Origin: Hysterium pulicare CBS 123377 | Taxonomy: Eukaryota; Ascomycota; Dothideomycetes; Hysteriales; Hysteriaceae | Direction: 5' to 3' | Length of the DNA: 64,000 nt | Assembly: GCA_000467715.1 (NCBI GenBank) | Contig: AJFK01000394.1 | Coordinates: 1-64,000 of the forward strand | In this document: one piece after another, positions 22,463 through 34,757 of the stretch | Layout: the number at the start of each line of letters is the position of its first letter | Numbering within the stretch: position 1 is the first letter of the stretch | Made by a program: the position numbers and the translations under genes | The notes under the pieces: model-generated | The model's database searches: none | Told to the model about the DNA's origin: nothing | Seen by the model: only the letters and a program-made list of their open reading frames with translations

Positions 22463-24290
22463 CTAGGCACTCGATTCCTTCTCCTCCATCTTTTCGTTGT
22501 CAAGACTAGGCATCTTCTTGAAGGGGACCAGAAGGGCCAAGATGACTGTGAATGCTGTACCGGCCATTGAAAAGACGAAGACAGCTTTGATACCAACCAT
22601 GTAAGCATCGAGCACAGCGGCTAGATCCGTACCACTGAGGACACGTTGAATCTTAGATGCTCCGGTGCCCAAGACCTTGGCCGCATTAATATTAGTGGCA
22701 TTGCTGGCAAGTGTCTTTAGCAGGCGGTTGGCGAAGATGGATTGCGCTGCTGTAATGAAGTAGGCACCGCTTATGGAATTTCCCACTAATCTCAGACTTA
22801 GTGAAACAACGTATGTTAGAGAAGGGGTTCTTGGGTCCTTACTAATTAAGATAGCTGTAATCGATGGTCTGTCTTCGGGCTTAGAGAAACTCTGGAGTGC
22901 CATCATCGGAACCTGGCAACCGAGGCCGACACCAAATCCAGCAAGAACCTCAGGACCAACATACCGAGCCTTAGAAGAGTTGACCTCCAGAGAATAGAGC
23001 AGGACCGCGCCAGCAGTGGCTAGCAACCCACTGATTAGCAGGAAGGGCTGAAAGACGCGTGTTCTCTTAATGATGGCACCGCTCAGCATGGATGCTACAC
23101 TAAAGAAGGCCATGAACGGTAGGGTATTGACGCCGCTTGTAATAGCTGACTGGCCGTGGATAGACTGGTAGTAGATGGGGAGATAAAATATGATCTGGAA
23201 GTCGGCGAGATTGACCCTAACTGTCGGTTAGCCGAGTCGGAGAACACACAACGACTTAGGTATGTACTCGCATCGAAGCGTACAACGCGTTGGTCCATCC
23301 AATGCGTGGTTTCAGCAGACTCAAGGGCACCATCGCGTCAGCACCCTGAAACCACTCGGTGATGAAGAAAGCAACGGTCAGGACAACCCACGACCAAGGT
23401 GGAAATAATGGAGCCGCTATTCCATGGTTTAGTCTGGCCTCCCCGTTGCAAGGCCAAGGTCAAGCAAACCACCGAAGCAAGCAGCAAGCTAGAATCTCTT
23501 TCCATGTCGCCGGGGGAGGCTTGATATGCTTTGGTACGTGGAAGAAGAGCAGCACCATGCCAAGAACTGGACCTCCAACTGGCCTATGGAACGGAGCTCA
23601 ATTATCATGAACTTCAAAAGGGGGTTTTGGTACTGCCAGAGCCCGCTTAGTACTTCTGCCTACAATGTTTCCATGCTGAAATACCATTTGAGTGGGGTTT
23701 AGGTAGTGAACATATAACGCGAAAGTACCAAGACGAGCACATGATCATTGTACCCGGACCTTACGTACAAGTTGATCCAGAAACACCAACGCCAAGTAAC
23801 ATCGGTCGTAAGAATGCCGTCGATCAAAGGGCCGATTATGGTTGAGAGTATGAAGACGGTCGTTCAGAGGCCGAGCAGCATGGGTTGTTTCTTTGGGTGT
23901 GCTACGTAGTTGATCATGAGAACGGAGCCGCCGAGACTGCCGGAACATCCCAAGCCCTGAATTGCTCGAGCAATGATTAGGGCAGGACTACTGGTTGCTG
24001 TTGCGGCCACAATGCTCCCAATCAAGAACAGTAAGATAGAAGCAAGAGAAACCCATCTGGCCGATAATTATTTGTATAGCTTGCCCCAAACCGGCGAAGC
24101 AGTGCCGACAAGAAGGAAACAGGTACCTCCATACCACCCAGCATCATTGAGTTGGTGAAAGTCATCCGTGATAGCAGGAATTGCGGTGGCGACGATGCCC
24201 TGCGAACCGAACCTGTTAGGAATTTATGGAGAGAGAGCCTACTTAGCCCAAAAGCATAATCCTAGTGTCTTACGACTTTTCCAGTGTTAA
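22463..24290 (-). pseudogene. MFS multidrug-efflux-type transporter, pseudogene
   Basis: Minus-strand sequence reads as a 14-helix-type drug:H+ antiporter, with fragments IVATAIPAITDDFHQLNDAGW (motif C/A region), [46 protein letters not shown] and a long intact C-terminal part (23113-22463) ending KEESSA-like. It is broken: in-frame stops lie at 24068-24070 (after GKLYK) and 23864-23866 (after MLLGL), the frame changes near 23380-23392, and about ten residues are missing or shifted near 23490. The part before helix 1 is not recognisable. The last third alone is open, which suggests fairly recent decay. Such pumps often sit beside fungal metabolite genes; here the neighbours are a dead regulator and a P450. 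Confidence 0.85.
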
Positions 24291-24630
24291 TATGTGCTGA
24301 AGAGGATCGAGCCCATGGGAATTGCTGATCACGCTAGACTTATTCCAGGGTTATATGTGCGAGCGCGCTAGGCTCGATATGCTAAGTATGGTGATCTATA
24401 AGCTGTGGGATCAACGTTCAGGAGCCGCCTTACAATTTTCTTGTCCCAAAACATGGTTTTACGTGCGAACTTCTCCCTTACTCCTTCTACCGCTGTTTCA
24501 TAAGATCTTCTACACCGTTCTTCATGCGAGATTTCTTTTCGGATTCCCAACCTTAGTCCTGTTTGCAATCCGATCTCCTCTTCTTGATACCGAAGGTCCA
24601 TACTATGGGAGTGCTGAGTAAAGGGAGCTG
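24291..24630. other. Intergenic between two pseudogenes
   Basis: No Zn2Cys6 cluster, which would be expected upstream of the regulator remnant, was found on either strand. Confidence 0.45.
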
Positions 24631-25831
24631 ATGAATTCACCTCAAAAGCCGCATCACAAGTCTTGGGATGCTTTGGCCGCGATTGTTTTTGGGCAATCTT
24701 ACAAGAACTATGATGTGATAAAGAACGCACTCGAACTGTACGGGCAAGCTCTTCCGGAGCTCCGCAGCCAACTTGCAAATCCCGATGAGCGGCGTACTAA
24801 CAGTGCCTTGGCGTCTATGACTGCTCTCTACATATATGAGGTAAGCCGCAAAGCCATTGCATTGCAGAAAGGCATTGATGAATTCGGATACTTGTGTCAA
24901 GGACAGAGAAACGTTGGATGCTGCATGCAACAGGTATTGAATGGCTTTTGGAGTACAGAGGCCCATGGCAGCAAAAGCCCTATGCTGGGAAAAGCATCTT
25001 TCTCGAGCACCGTATGATGCTGGTAAGCCATATCTCATTTCAAAAAGTTTAACCTCTGACATAGTACAGGTCGCAAAGTCAATTGTTTCTCGTCAGAGCA
25101 CGTTTCTTCATGATCCAATTTGGAAAACGGTGCCTTGGGAAGACGACCCAACGTCGAAATCAGCCATTGATTATCTGATCGACATCGGGACGGACATTGC
25201 TGAATACCTTACTCAAATCAAGACATACGACAATAAAAAGAACGACCAGGAGCCTGAGTATTCTCAGCTTAGAACTTAGGTTGCTACGTCCCTCGAAGAG
25301 TTGAATACCTGGTGGCACCAGTGGGAAGCGGAACATACGCGACCTGCTACAGGGGTGACTTCACATCGAGCAATCAGCGAGCCACTCTTTCCCAAGCTTC
25401 TAGAAGACGAATCGCTGTGGACTGCGTTTACGATTTGTACTTACGACGCAATTCGAATCTTGCTATTACAGTTATGGCAACTGCTCCTCGGATTTCCCAG
25501 CTCAATGCAAACAACCGATCAGGATGTTGTTCTGGACATGCCAAATAGAACGGCTCTGCTTGGCATAACATCTGATACCAAAGGTCTCGCCTCTGAGGTT
25601 TTGCGGTCTCTAGAGTATTGCTATGGACAGTCCCGACGCTTTATAAGTACACTCAGTTTCTTACTCGTTCAAGACGTAGCATACGGGTGTTTTGATCAGG
25701 GCTCAAAAGAGGCTATATGGGTAGCCGGACACGGTTGAGCTCAGCTTGCAGATGTTGATGATTTTGAAGATGCGAACTTGTTAAAGAGGCTGTTGCCTTT
25801 AGGCCAAATAAAGGCTGGGAAAGTTGTTTAG
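24631..25831 (+). pseudogene. Fungal transcription-factor-domain protein (Fungal_trans_2 type), pseudogene
   Basis: Plausible exons 24631-24840, 24909-25022 and 25070 onward read as the regulatory region of Zn2Cys6 activators: ALAAIVFGQSYKNYD, ALELYGQALPELRSQLA, WMLHATGIEWLLEYRGPW, SIVSRQSTFLHDPIWKTVPW and SRRFISTLSFLLVQDVAYG. An in-frame stop lies at 25277-25279 in the middle of the domain, the frame changes near 25735 (resuming AQLADVDDFEDANLLKRLLP in another frame to a stop at about 25831), and the N-terminal DNA-binding Zn cluster is absent. The host protein is therefore dead, or at most a fragment. It lies between the MFS pseudogene and the intact P450. Confidence 0.82.
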
Positions 25832-26070
25832 GTACGAGTGGTAGAACCGCTCGGATTCTAAGACAGCAAATAAGTGGAATAATCGAAATGACCATTGAAC
25901 CTTGATTCTAACTACGTATACTGCCTAGTGAGGGCGATAGCTTCCCTGGATACTGCTTGCGGCGAAGAAGAGCGGAACTGCCGTTTTGCGATCTAGCCTC
26001 GCTATCTTATTCCCCACCATCTCCTTATTCTTTTCCTCAAGGCCGACCTTTTGCTCGATGTATTTCAGAC

Positions 26071-26761
26071 CTACGTGGCGGCTGCATGGCGCTCTGGGCC
26101 ACCTGGGATTGCAAGAGCATGCCGGTCTGTGAAAGAGTCCGAAAGAAGGGCGGGAGACTCGGGAAAGACTTTGTGGTAGCTATGTTCAAGGTAGACGCCT
26201 ATATCGACGCAGTAGTTCGAGTACAGTGTTGAGAGATCGAACGCTCCAATCATGAAGTTCGCCCAACCGGAGCCAAAGAGAGCGCCTTCGGTTAGTAGTG
26301 AATTAGGCCAGTCATGAATACCGAGGAGATGGATGATCTCTTCGGGGGTATGTTTCAATCCATCATTCTTGAGAAGGATTCAACCGGGTTCTTATTGATG
26401 TTCTCGCCATTGCTGAAGCTCGGAAGAGAGTGTAATTGTATCACGCTTTTTCTTTTCTCTGAAGGTGATAAGAGACCACCTTCGATACCGTCGAAGACTG
26501 AGTGCAGAGAGTTGATGGTAGTATCCTAGAGTTTTTCATAACTTTGTGTTCCTCCGTCACCAGTGGAGTTCCGAGTCTCCACGTATCCTGTTGCGACCGG
26601 GAAGCGGAAGGCTGTTTCATTACCAATATCTTGACCTCAGAAGTACGAGGGAGTCTTGTTGGTTGGCAATTTAACAGTAGGTTAATGCTCCCAACAAAGT
26701 CATGCGACCCAAGGACTACCGGTTGACTTGGCGAGTCTTCCTGCTTGATCGTTGTCGCCAT
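26071..26761 (-). pseudogene. Unrecognised, possibly degenerate coding remnants
   Basis: Two minus-strand open stretches look more protein-like than chance: 26761-26441 (starting MATTIKQEDSPSQPVVLGSH, ATG present) and 26358-26071 (containing EEIIHLLGIHDWPNSLLTEG and SYHKVFPESPALLSDSFTDR). They are in different frames, and I could not link them by convincing splice sites. I do not recognise either. They may be exons of one unknown gene, the remains of one, or chance. Confidence 0.25.
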
Positions 26762-27087
26762 TGATTCGAGCCCTCAAGTTGGTACATGAGATATAGGCCG
26801 GAGAATAGACTTTAGTCTTTTAGCTCTAACCAAACGTTTCCTCTTAGTGATGAAATGGCCCTTCATCCCTTCTTTTAGGCTGATCTGACGGAGAGCTAAG
26901 TATGATGGAAAGTCTAAATAGACGATATGTCAACCACATCGACCGAAAAGCAAAGGTTAAAGCCATCATCGATAACACTAAACCGAAAAAAGTGAGACAT
27001 TCTCTTCAATCCCCCGACTGCTGTTGTCCCTTTAGTGTATAGCGTAGCTAATCCACCGATATGAACTTAATAGTATAGACGTGAACG
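26762..27087. other. Intergenic stretch
   Basis: 3' flank of the P450. Nothing recognised. Confidence 0.5.
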
Positions 27088-28970
27088 TTATACAGACCAC
27101 TTGATGTGCGAAAAGTTAATTCCCTTCTCCTTTGCTGACCTCCATTCTTCTCGTAGTATCCGCTCATGGTGTGGGGAGCGAGGTTCAATCGTACATCGGA
27201 AAGGCTTCGTCACCGACGAACTTCCCGGCTGCAAGCTCTTGGTTGAAAAGTCTAACTCGATTGTTCGGCCGTCCGCATCTTTTGCTAGCGACACATTGAA
27301 TCCCCAAAGCAACCTGGCCACGTTAATGAAGAGACTCTTTTCCGCCACGTGTATTCCGGCGCAGATCCTCCTCCCGCCACCGTATGCAAGATGGTCTCTC
27401 TCCGCACCGTTCGGTAGTGCCGCTGCCTTCGCCGCACTGTGCTGGTAATTCAACCAACGTTCTGGAAGATACTGATCGGGATTCGGGTAATACTTTGGAT
27501 CATAATGGATCGCCCACCAGTTTGCCATAACGATGGACCCTTTTGGAATGAAATACCCGTTGTACCAGTCGTCTTCAATATTGAAGTGATTGTTGCCGAA
27601 CTTGTTGATCGGTCGCATACGCAAAGTTTCTTTGATCATTCCCCTAATGTAGGGCAAATTGGGCTCATCGTCAAAGGTTGGTGTTCGGTCCGGGCCGACC
27701 ACTCGATCTAGTTCTTCTTGGGCTTGTCGAACGGAATCGAGGTTGGATAGCATCATGTAAATGCAATTGTTCAGCGTAGCAGATGTTGTCTCACTCCCAG
27801 CCTCAATTAAGCCGCCACTAAAGAAGGCGGTTAGAGTTGCCTGTATTGTCCGTGAAAGGGCCATATGTCCTGTAATACGTACCATATCCATGCTGCTTGA
27901 CTCTCCGTCAATCCTTGCTTCTCATAATTCTCCTGGAGTATCTTGCCAAAACAGTGCGGAGACATTCCACCTGCAACCTTTCTTTTCATTTGATTCCAAA
28001 ACCCCATCCACGTGGCTTCATCAAGGGAATGAAATGATCGACCGACGCGTTGCCAGGAGGAAAACATGTTGAATATTGCATTCTTTGCGAGAGAGGGGAA
28101 GACGTCCACCAACCACTGACCGGGTTTTCGACATTGCACGAAACGGCCGAGAACTTCAAAGATACGCCGTACCTCTGGACAATCCCCTGTGCACGTGAGT
28201 TCTTGTTTCATCGTCTCATGGTGGTATGGCTTACATTCAGGAATTCGCCATCCGTAAGTTACTTGCATGATAACGCTAGCGGAATAGCGGCGATTGTGCA
28301 TGTAAAAGTCTTGGGGGTTATCGAGAAGATCTACACCGAGCTGCTTCGATTCGAATATTTGGATAACAGAATAGTCATCCGCCATTTTCACTGTCAAAAC
28401 CTAAGTCGCAACTTGGTAAGTCCAGTATCTCCTCAGTTTTTGCTTGGTTACAGACGATCACACACCTTGTGGAAAATAGAACGGGAATTTCGCCACATCT
28501 TACCGTAGGGTGCGAACGTAATTCTCTTGCCACCGCTGTATCCGACGAGAAGAGAAGTCAATCATCAAATCCCTTGCTTTACTCGGAGGACTTACTCACG
28601 TCGCACAGTCAAAGGCCATCGGCATGGGCTGTCTGCTTGAATATATCGCAGATCGACGATCAAACAGCTCTTTCACAGCTTCCTTCGAGTTCAGCCAAAT
28701 GAAGTCCGTCGTACCCGCTCGCGTTCTAAAGACTTCGCCGTATTGCTCTCCCCAAGCCCTTAGAATTGGCGGCGTATTATCCTGTTGCTGCAGGAATGTA
28801 TGATTGATGATCGGCCATGCTGGTATTTTGGGTGGCAAGCGGTTTCGACGCTTGTCGTAAGTCAGGATGCCATAAAAAAGAATTGAGGTGGATAGCAATG
28901 TCGCGACACAGAGGTAGATGTGTGATAACGTGAATGAGATGAAAGCGTTGAAAAGACTTGTGGTGGCCAT
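27088..28970 (-). CDS. Cytochrome P450 monooxygenase (fungal secondary-metabolism type)
   Basis: Minus-strand exons 28970-28600, 28535-28466, 28400-28235, 28186-27883 and 27817-27088 encode 546 residues. An N-terminal membrane anchor (ISFTLSHIYLCVATLLSTSI) is followed by a Pro-rich hinge (RLPPKIPAWPI). Motifs present: I-helix AGSETT (about 310-315), ETLR (367-370), PERW, and haem loop YGGGRRICAG with Cys at about 456. The style resembles O-methylsterigmatocystin oxidoreductase-like P450s; the substrate is unknown. The 48-nt third intron keeps frame if retained, but removing it gives the family's RIPEWDCPEV(R) join. This is the only intact enzyme gene among three pseudogenes of the sort found in metabolite clusters. 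Confidence 0.9.
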
Positions 28971-29950
28971 TTGAATAAGTAATAGATGTATCCCGACGCG
29001 ATTATCACACGAGGTAGTTTGTCGTTGGCAGTCGGCTATTGATCTATGATTAAAACTAAAGTTAAGGGTCAAATAGACATCAGACGTTCCCCTCATGTCA
29101 AAAGAGTGCGTTAGAGTCGGGAGTGTGGGGAGATCGTCTAAATGTGGGGTGTGAATGTGGAGTCCCATAACCCCGGGTTTGGATCCCAAGTACGAGGTAC
29201 AAGTTGACCCAGAATTCATAAACCCAGGATTGCCTGGCCCTAGGCCATCAAGTAGACCTGTACTATAGTCAACTTCTGAGACTCTTCTACCCTCCCTAAA
29301 CGTAACCTACTGATTGAAATTCGCAGTCAGCTGACCCATGCCTCTCGCCGTGCATTTTGTCTTCGACCGCATTCCAGTTGAATTTAAGTAGGAGATAAAG
29401 CAGATTAAGCTTCATCTCATTGCTGGCAAGGACCTTACCACGTACCTACCGAATATAAGTTGTTTGGGCGATGTAGCAATATATGCTACATGTTTTCATT
29501 GCCGGACTGGAGCATGCGCAAGAAACGGTCAGCCTGAGATACTTTGTATTGATATTCTGATCCGCTTCTCTGGATATCTGTACTGATATCAACGGTAGCC
29601 TTATTCAACATAGCTTCCTCGGAGAATATCGTAGGCTTTTGCATTTCCGTTGAAGACGCCGCCGAAATCACATCTGGAAACCGTCGTGAAAATGATACCG
29701 GCATTTCACTGATCTCAGTATGGTAACAGGTAAATCGAACTTGAGGTTATAATCACCGCTTACGCGTGGCTGAGCTGTACCAACCTCTTCTTCGGATACG
29801 GGCTGATTTACTGCAGTGACTTGCAGCCTGGGAATCTCATGTCGGACATTTCCGCCTTGTACCCCGCGGCACTCGTGTCCCAATCTCAAAACTATGAACA
29901 CCAACACGTTCGAGCTGTGTCCATTACGTCTGGGCCTGAACGATGAGAAC
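28971..29950. other. Intergenic, 5' of the P450 and of the FAD-monooxygenase pseudogene
   Basis: About 1 kb between divergent units. Short minus-strand frames (for example 29704-29486) are not recognisable. No repeat was seen. Confidence 0.45.
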
Positions 29951-31482
29951 ATGCCATTTGCAGTCGACACACCTATTCTCATGGTGGGCGCAGGCATTAG
30001 TGACCTTCTTCTCGGTCAAGGTTCTCCGTAAAGAAGGCATCAAGTACCGCATCATCGAACGCCCAGAGAACGGAAAAGCAGGTGGCGTAGGATGGGATTT
30101 CACCATTAATTGGTCGTTGTCGCTCCTCATGGAAATGCTTCCGCCGGATCTTGAAGAGAGGTTCTCGGAAACTTACGTCGACAAGGAGAAGAAGCGAAGA
30201 GGCGGATTTTCCATACTTTGGCCTTCTGACCGGCGAGACGAGGTATAAAGTTCCGCCAGGTAAAAGAGTGAGAGTAAACCGAAACAAGCTGAGAGTTGAT
30301 GACCAATATCACTGTTGAGGGACGTCATTGAGATGTGTACGCTGTCGCAAACGAGGCTAACAACAATCAATGGTCCAAGGGTGTAAAACGTGTGGAGGTT
30401 CCACCCGTTTCCAATATCGTGACCGCGCTGTTTGAAGATGGTTTATTGTGGACCACCCACTTGCTTGTTGGCTGCGATGGGGCTCACTCACGTGTGAGGA
30501 GGACTCTCTTCCCAGACAGCTGGTCAAATGAGCCAATCCCGGCCAATACGCTGGGCATGACGGTTTCGTATACCGAGGAAGAGATTAAAAGGATTCGTGG
30601 GCTCGATTCATTTTTTCTACATGGGATGGATAGGGACAACTAAGTTTACTTGTGGTTTAGTTGTGAGCATTCTAACCAAACACCCAGGAAGGTCAATTTT
30701 CAAAGCAGATACTTATCCTCGTTCTAGTACTTGAGGTCTTCACAAAATACTCCGAGGGTTCCGTGAACGAATGCAGCTGCCAGATAATGGTGTCGTGGCC
30801 TTCGACACAGGATATCTCTGGGAAGAAACCCCCTGATTCGCCTCCAACGTCCAACGCAGAGCGGCATGCCTTCTTGCAGAAGTTATCAAAGAACTGGGTA
30901 GAGCCGTTCCACTTACTGATGTAAGATCTCCCCCTTAATGTAGAGGTGAAAACAGTGGTACTGGACGACTGGATGAGTCGGGGTGAGAGGACGACGACTG
31001 TTGGATATGGAAAAGTAGTTTTAATGGGAGACTCGGGACAGCCCGTGACTATGTGTAAGCCATACCTCGCCCATGTCCTCGTGTTATCCCTTCGATCCGC
31101 TAAGTCCGCCTCCTTCAACTCAGATCGGAGCGAAGGCGCCAACTATGCTATTACCGACGTTTATGAGTTCACTCAGCGTGTCGTACCCAAACTTCGACAG
31201 GTGTTCTCTTGCAATGCAGATATCTCGTCACTTTCGCCTTTGATCAATGATCGTGAGGATCTGTACGCTGCAGCGAAACTCTATGAGGATCAAATGTTTA
31301 AACGATCTTGGATTGCGGTGCTGGCATCAAGGCAAGCGACATTTGATTCACACGCGTGGGAGAGGATAACGGCACAAAGCCCTCTGGTCGGAAAGGGACA
31401 GGTGTTTTTGCATGAGATATTTGATGTCGAGACTGGTGTGTTGATAGCTTCAAGGAAGAGTGCGAAATTGGCTACCAGATGA
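29951..31482 (+). pseudogene. FAD-dependent monooxygenase (PHBH/salicylate hydroxylase type), pseudogene
   Basis: Fragments in order and on one strand: TPILMVGAGISDLLLGQ (Rossmann GxGxxG, weakened), LRKEGIKYRIIERPENGKAG, RYKVPPGKRVRVNRNKLR, LLVGCDGAHSRVRRTLFP (the DG FAD/NAD(P)H motif, intact) and KVVLMGDSGQPVTM (GD motif, normally GDAAHP), then EGANYAITDVYEFTQRVVPK and a C-terminal helix to 31482. The reading frame changes near 30025 and 30235, a stop is met near 30302 and another ends the third fragment at 30641-30643, so at least four breaks separate the pieces. An intron (from about 31052 to a CAG near 31125) is still recognisable. Decay looks moderate: residues remain easy to recognise. 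Confidence 0.85.
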
Positions 31483-32189
31483 TGCGCGGGCAAGAAGGTC
31501 CGAGCGCTCAACACCACCCCACGCGTCCGGATCGCGTTCATGTCTCCTTCACTGCACTTCATCCCCAGCGCAAATCATCCAAAATTGCTCCAACCCATCG
31601 CTATTTGTAAATCTGTTTATGGCCTAAGGTACATAAAGTCCGTGCATTCATCGCTACCTTCGGCTTACCACAGACACCGCCGAGACCGGGACAATGGATA
31701 CAATTCGAGTTTCGCCTCGCGAAATCATGTTTCAACCGTAGAATCCACGACTCCAAATTTTCACGCATTGACAATGCCATGATCTTGCAACAAGCTAAGC
31801 GTTGAGATGATAGAAGCTTATCTCTCTTCTCAAGTCTCGATTTCCTCCTCAGATTTGCGAAACTTATTTCATTGAGTGCAGGATTTCATCTATGTTATAT
31901 CTTAATGCATCTACTTCTTGACTTTGTAGGATAATTTCGTTATCTCGTTCCCTCCTCAACTATTCTGTATTTCTATTGCTTCGATTTATCTCCTAGCACC
32001 AGCGTGCATTTTTGCCTCCATTAATCCCTGTCAGGCGCTGGTTCGCACACACAGAAGCGTTCACCTGCATGTTCTTATATATTTACTTTTTAAATATTTA
32101 ATTCTGGTTGGGTTGGAAGTCCTTTTTGTGCTCACAGTTACTATACGGTTTCTGGCAGCAGCAGGCCGCTACGAACAGGGCTTCACGAG
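31483..32189. other. Intergenic, 5' of the S41 peptidase gene
   Basis: A/T- and pyrimidine-rich before the ATG at 32190, as expected of a long fungal leader. Nothing else recognised. Confidence 0.5.
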
Positions 32190-34757
32190 ATGCGGATCGT
32201 CGGAGGATTAATCTTTCTGTGCGCTGGCCTGATCTATGCTCAAGTGTATCCTAATTCATTCGGCATTCCTAAAGATGGCTTGCCAGCCGTTATTCAGGGT
32301 GTCGCAGTTCAGGATGCCGCTTCATCAACCTCAATCGCGCCCAGCATAGCCAACGCTACGACCACGCCTGCGGCAACTGCTACGGCATCCCCATCCGTCA
32401 ATGAACCATGTGCAGCTGTTAGCAGATCTCTGGCCGCACTACCAACCAATGCTCGGCAGGTGGTTCCAGCAGACGCGGCTTTACTGTGTTTGCAATCGGT
32501 GCCTCTAGATACTCGAGGAAACGTTCAACTGATCGAGGATTTGAAGCTTTACCTCCAGTGGCAGTCGAATCTGGCCTACCTCAAGAACCCGCCTGCCGGG
32601 TATACCGAGAAACCAGTTGACCTCATGGGTGAGCTTGACTCTATTTCTAAGCAACTCTCTTCTGGCGGCTACCAAAATGAATATGACTTTCAGATGGACA
32701 TTACGGCACTACTCAGTCGGGCCTACGACAACCATCTAGCGTGGCGACCTGACATCCTTGATGGAGTTTTTCAATTTCAAAGAACTCCAGGAACCGAACT
32801 GGTGTCAATTTCCTCCGATGGAGCGGCACTACCTCAAGTTTTTGCTTTTCGAGATATGCAACTTGGCCTAAACAGCAGCTCCTTCAAGCCCTCGGCCGTC
32901 CGAACGATCAATGGGCAAGGAGTAGACGAATTCCTTGTAGCTATTGCAGAGTCCGAATCGGATTTCCATGACGCAGATGTAAGATGGAACTCTTTGTTCC
33001 CGAACCAGGCGTTGATAGCATCGGGCGACAACTACCTGGGCTTATTCCGCTCCGGCAACTATCAAGGGCCAAATACAACAATCGCTTTTGAAAATGGCAC
33101 ATCTCGCACCGATCAGAACCTCGCAGTAGTGCTTGCCGATTTCAGTGGTGTCGATAGTGGAAAAGCATTCTTCGCCAAGTTCTGCACTGGCCCAACGCCA
33201 TCAACAGCTGCAGCACCCAGTGTGGTAAGCTCTACGAGTTCAACGGTACCTACTCAGACTGGGTATCCCAAGGCCGTTCTTGCACACCCAGATGGCGTGC
33301 TTGGAGGTTATTGGCTCACAGGTGCCGGTTACGAGGTGAGTGGTGACCTTTCATCGAATATTTTTAGCCTCTGACAGCTTCGAATAGGATGTTGCCGTTC
33401 TCAGTATTCCAAGTTTCGAGTCGCCAAATGTAAACCTTTTTCAAAGTATAGCCCGACAGTTTATCAACATGTCCGCGATCGCCGGCAAGACGAAACTCAT
33501 CTTCGATCTTCGGGGCAATGGTGGAGGAAATGCAATATTAGGGTATGATACATTCAAACAATTGTTTCCAGAGCCCCAGCAAGAACCATTCGGTGCCACA
33601 AGGTATCGTGCACACGAAGCGTTGAACATCTCCGGGTCCGTAACCAGCGATTTCGATGCGGATAAAACCTTCACACAGCGCAATGTGACACTTTTCGAAG
33701 ATGTCTTCAATGGCACAGACGTTCTTTCATTTACTGCAGGGTTCAACTTTCAACATAACCTCGATATCAATGATAAAAATTTCACCTCGTGGAATGATAT
33801 GTTCGGACCTCGGATCGTGAACAACGACAACTTCACCTCTACTATCCGGTACAATTTCAGCGATCCAATTAGCGATACCTACGAAGGCTTCTCTCTGATT
33901 GGATTCCTTAACAACACCAACGATTCTTCCCAATTTCAACCGTTCCAAACGGAAAACATGGTCATGGTAAGGTTGATCACACTCCATTTGCTTTCTCGGG
34001 TCCCTATCAAATGTGGTATTACTGCTAATTATGGATCAGCTTAACGATGGCATGTGCTCTTCAACCTGCACAATAGTTTCAGAGTTGCTGAAGAATCAGG
34101 GTGGGGTGAAAACCATTGTTGTTGGTGGGCAACCCAAGTTAGGTCAAATGCAAGGAATTGGGGGGACCAAAGGAGCTCAAAATTTTGCCTGGGACGATAT
34201 ACAAATCCGCACCCAAATCATTTACTTGTACGTTTTATCTCTCCCTTGGCAGTATCATGGAGACTGCGTCAATTATTCATCATCTAATTATTCGCGATGA
34301 CAGTCTTGGCAGTCCTGAGCAACAAGCACTCTGGAACACCACGGCTCTCGGAAAGACCGCATTTGCGACTCAACTATTCCTACGCTCCTCATATTCTGGA
34401 GGCCGACCAGTTGGTGGCATCAATCTCCGAGATAACCTGCGTCGCGGAGACACCTCACAGACACCCCTGGAATTCATATACGAAGCAGCTGATTGCCGTA
34501 TGTGGTATACTGCGCCTATGATCAACGATGTCACAATGGTGTGGAAAGGCGTCGTAGACAACATGTGGGGTAACAAAAGCTGCGTTCAAGGCAGTACCGG
34601 GGATCCAACCAGCATTTCTGGAGGTGGACAGAACAGAGGTGGTAATGTGCCGACAATCGCCCAAACTCCAAAGTCAAGTACAGGCAATGCCTTGTTAAGG
34701 AGCTTATCGCTCGGCCCGAGTTTGATTGTTGCCATTGCCTTGGCTTTTCTTGTCTAG
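32190..34757 (+). CDS. Secreted, probably GPI-anchored, peptidase S41 family protein
   Basis: Exons 32190-33335, 33388-33966, 34040-34227 and 34304-34757 encode 788 residues. A signal peptide (MRIVGGLIFLCAGLIYAQ) is followed by a Ser/Thr/Ala-rich stretch, probably O-glycosylated, then the S41-associated region (GYQNEYDFQMDITALLSRAY, DNHLAWRPDI). The peptidase core includes KLIFDLRGNGGGNAIL and NDGMCSSTCTIVSELL (about 576-591), where the catalytic Ser is expected. Several NxS/T sequons occur. The C-terminus is hydrophobic (LGPSLIVAIALAFLV) after a Ser/Gly-rich spacer, suggesting GPI anchoring to the cell surface. S41 (C-terminal-processing-like) proteases are common in fungal secretomes; UstP of RiPP pathways is one relative, but no RiPP precursor or UstY-type gene was seen nearby. 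Its substrate is unknown. Confidence 0.88.

Noticed and set aside
28187-28234. Frame-neutral 48-nt stretch in the P450 as coding sequence
   Set aside because: It has GTAAG and CAG borders, and removing it gives the conserved RIPEWDCPEV join; the extra 16 residues do not fit the family.
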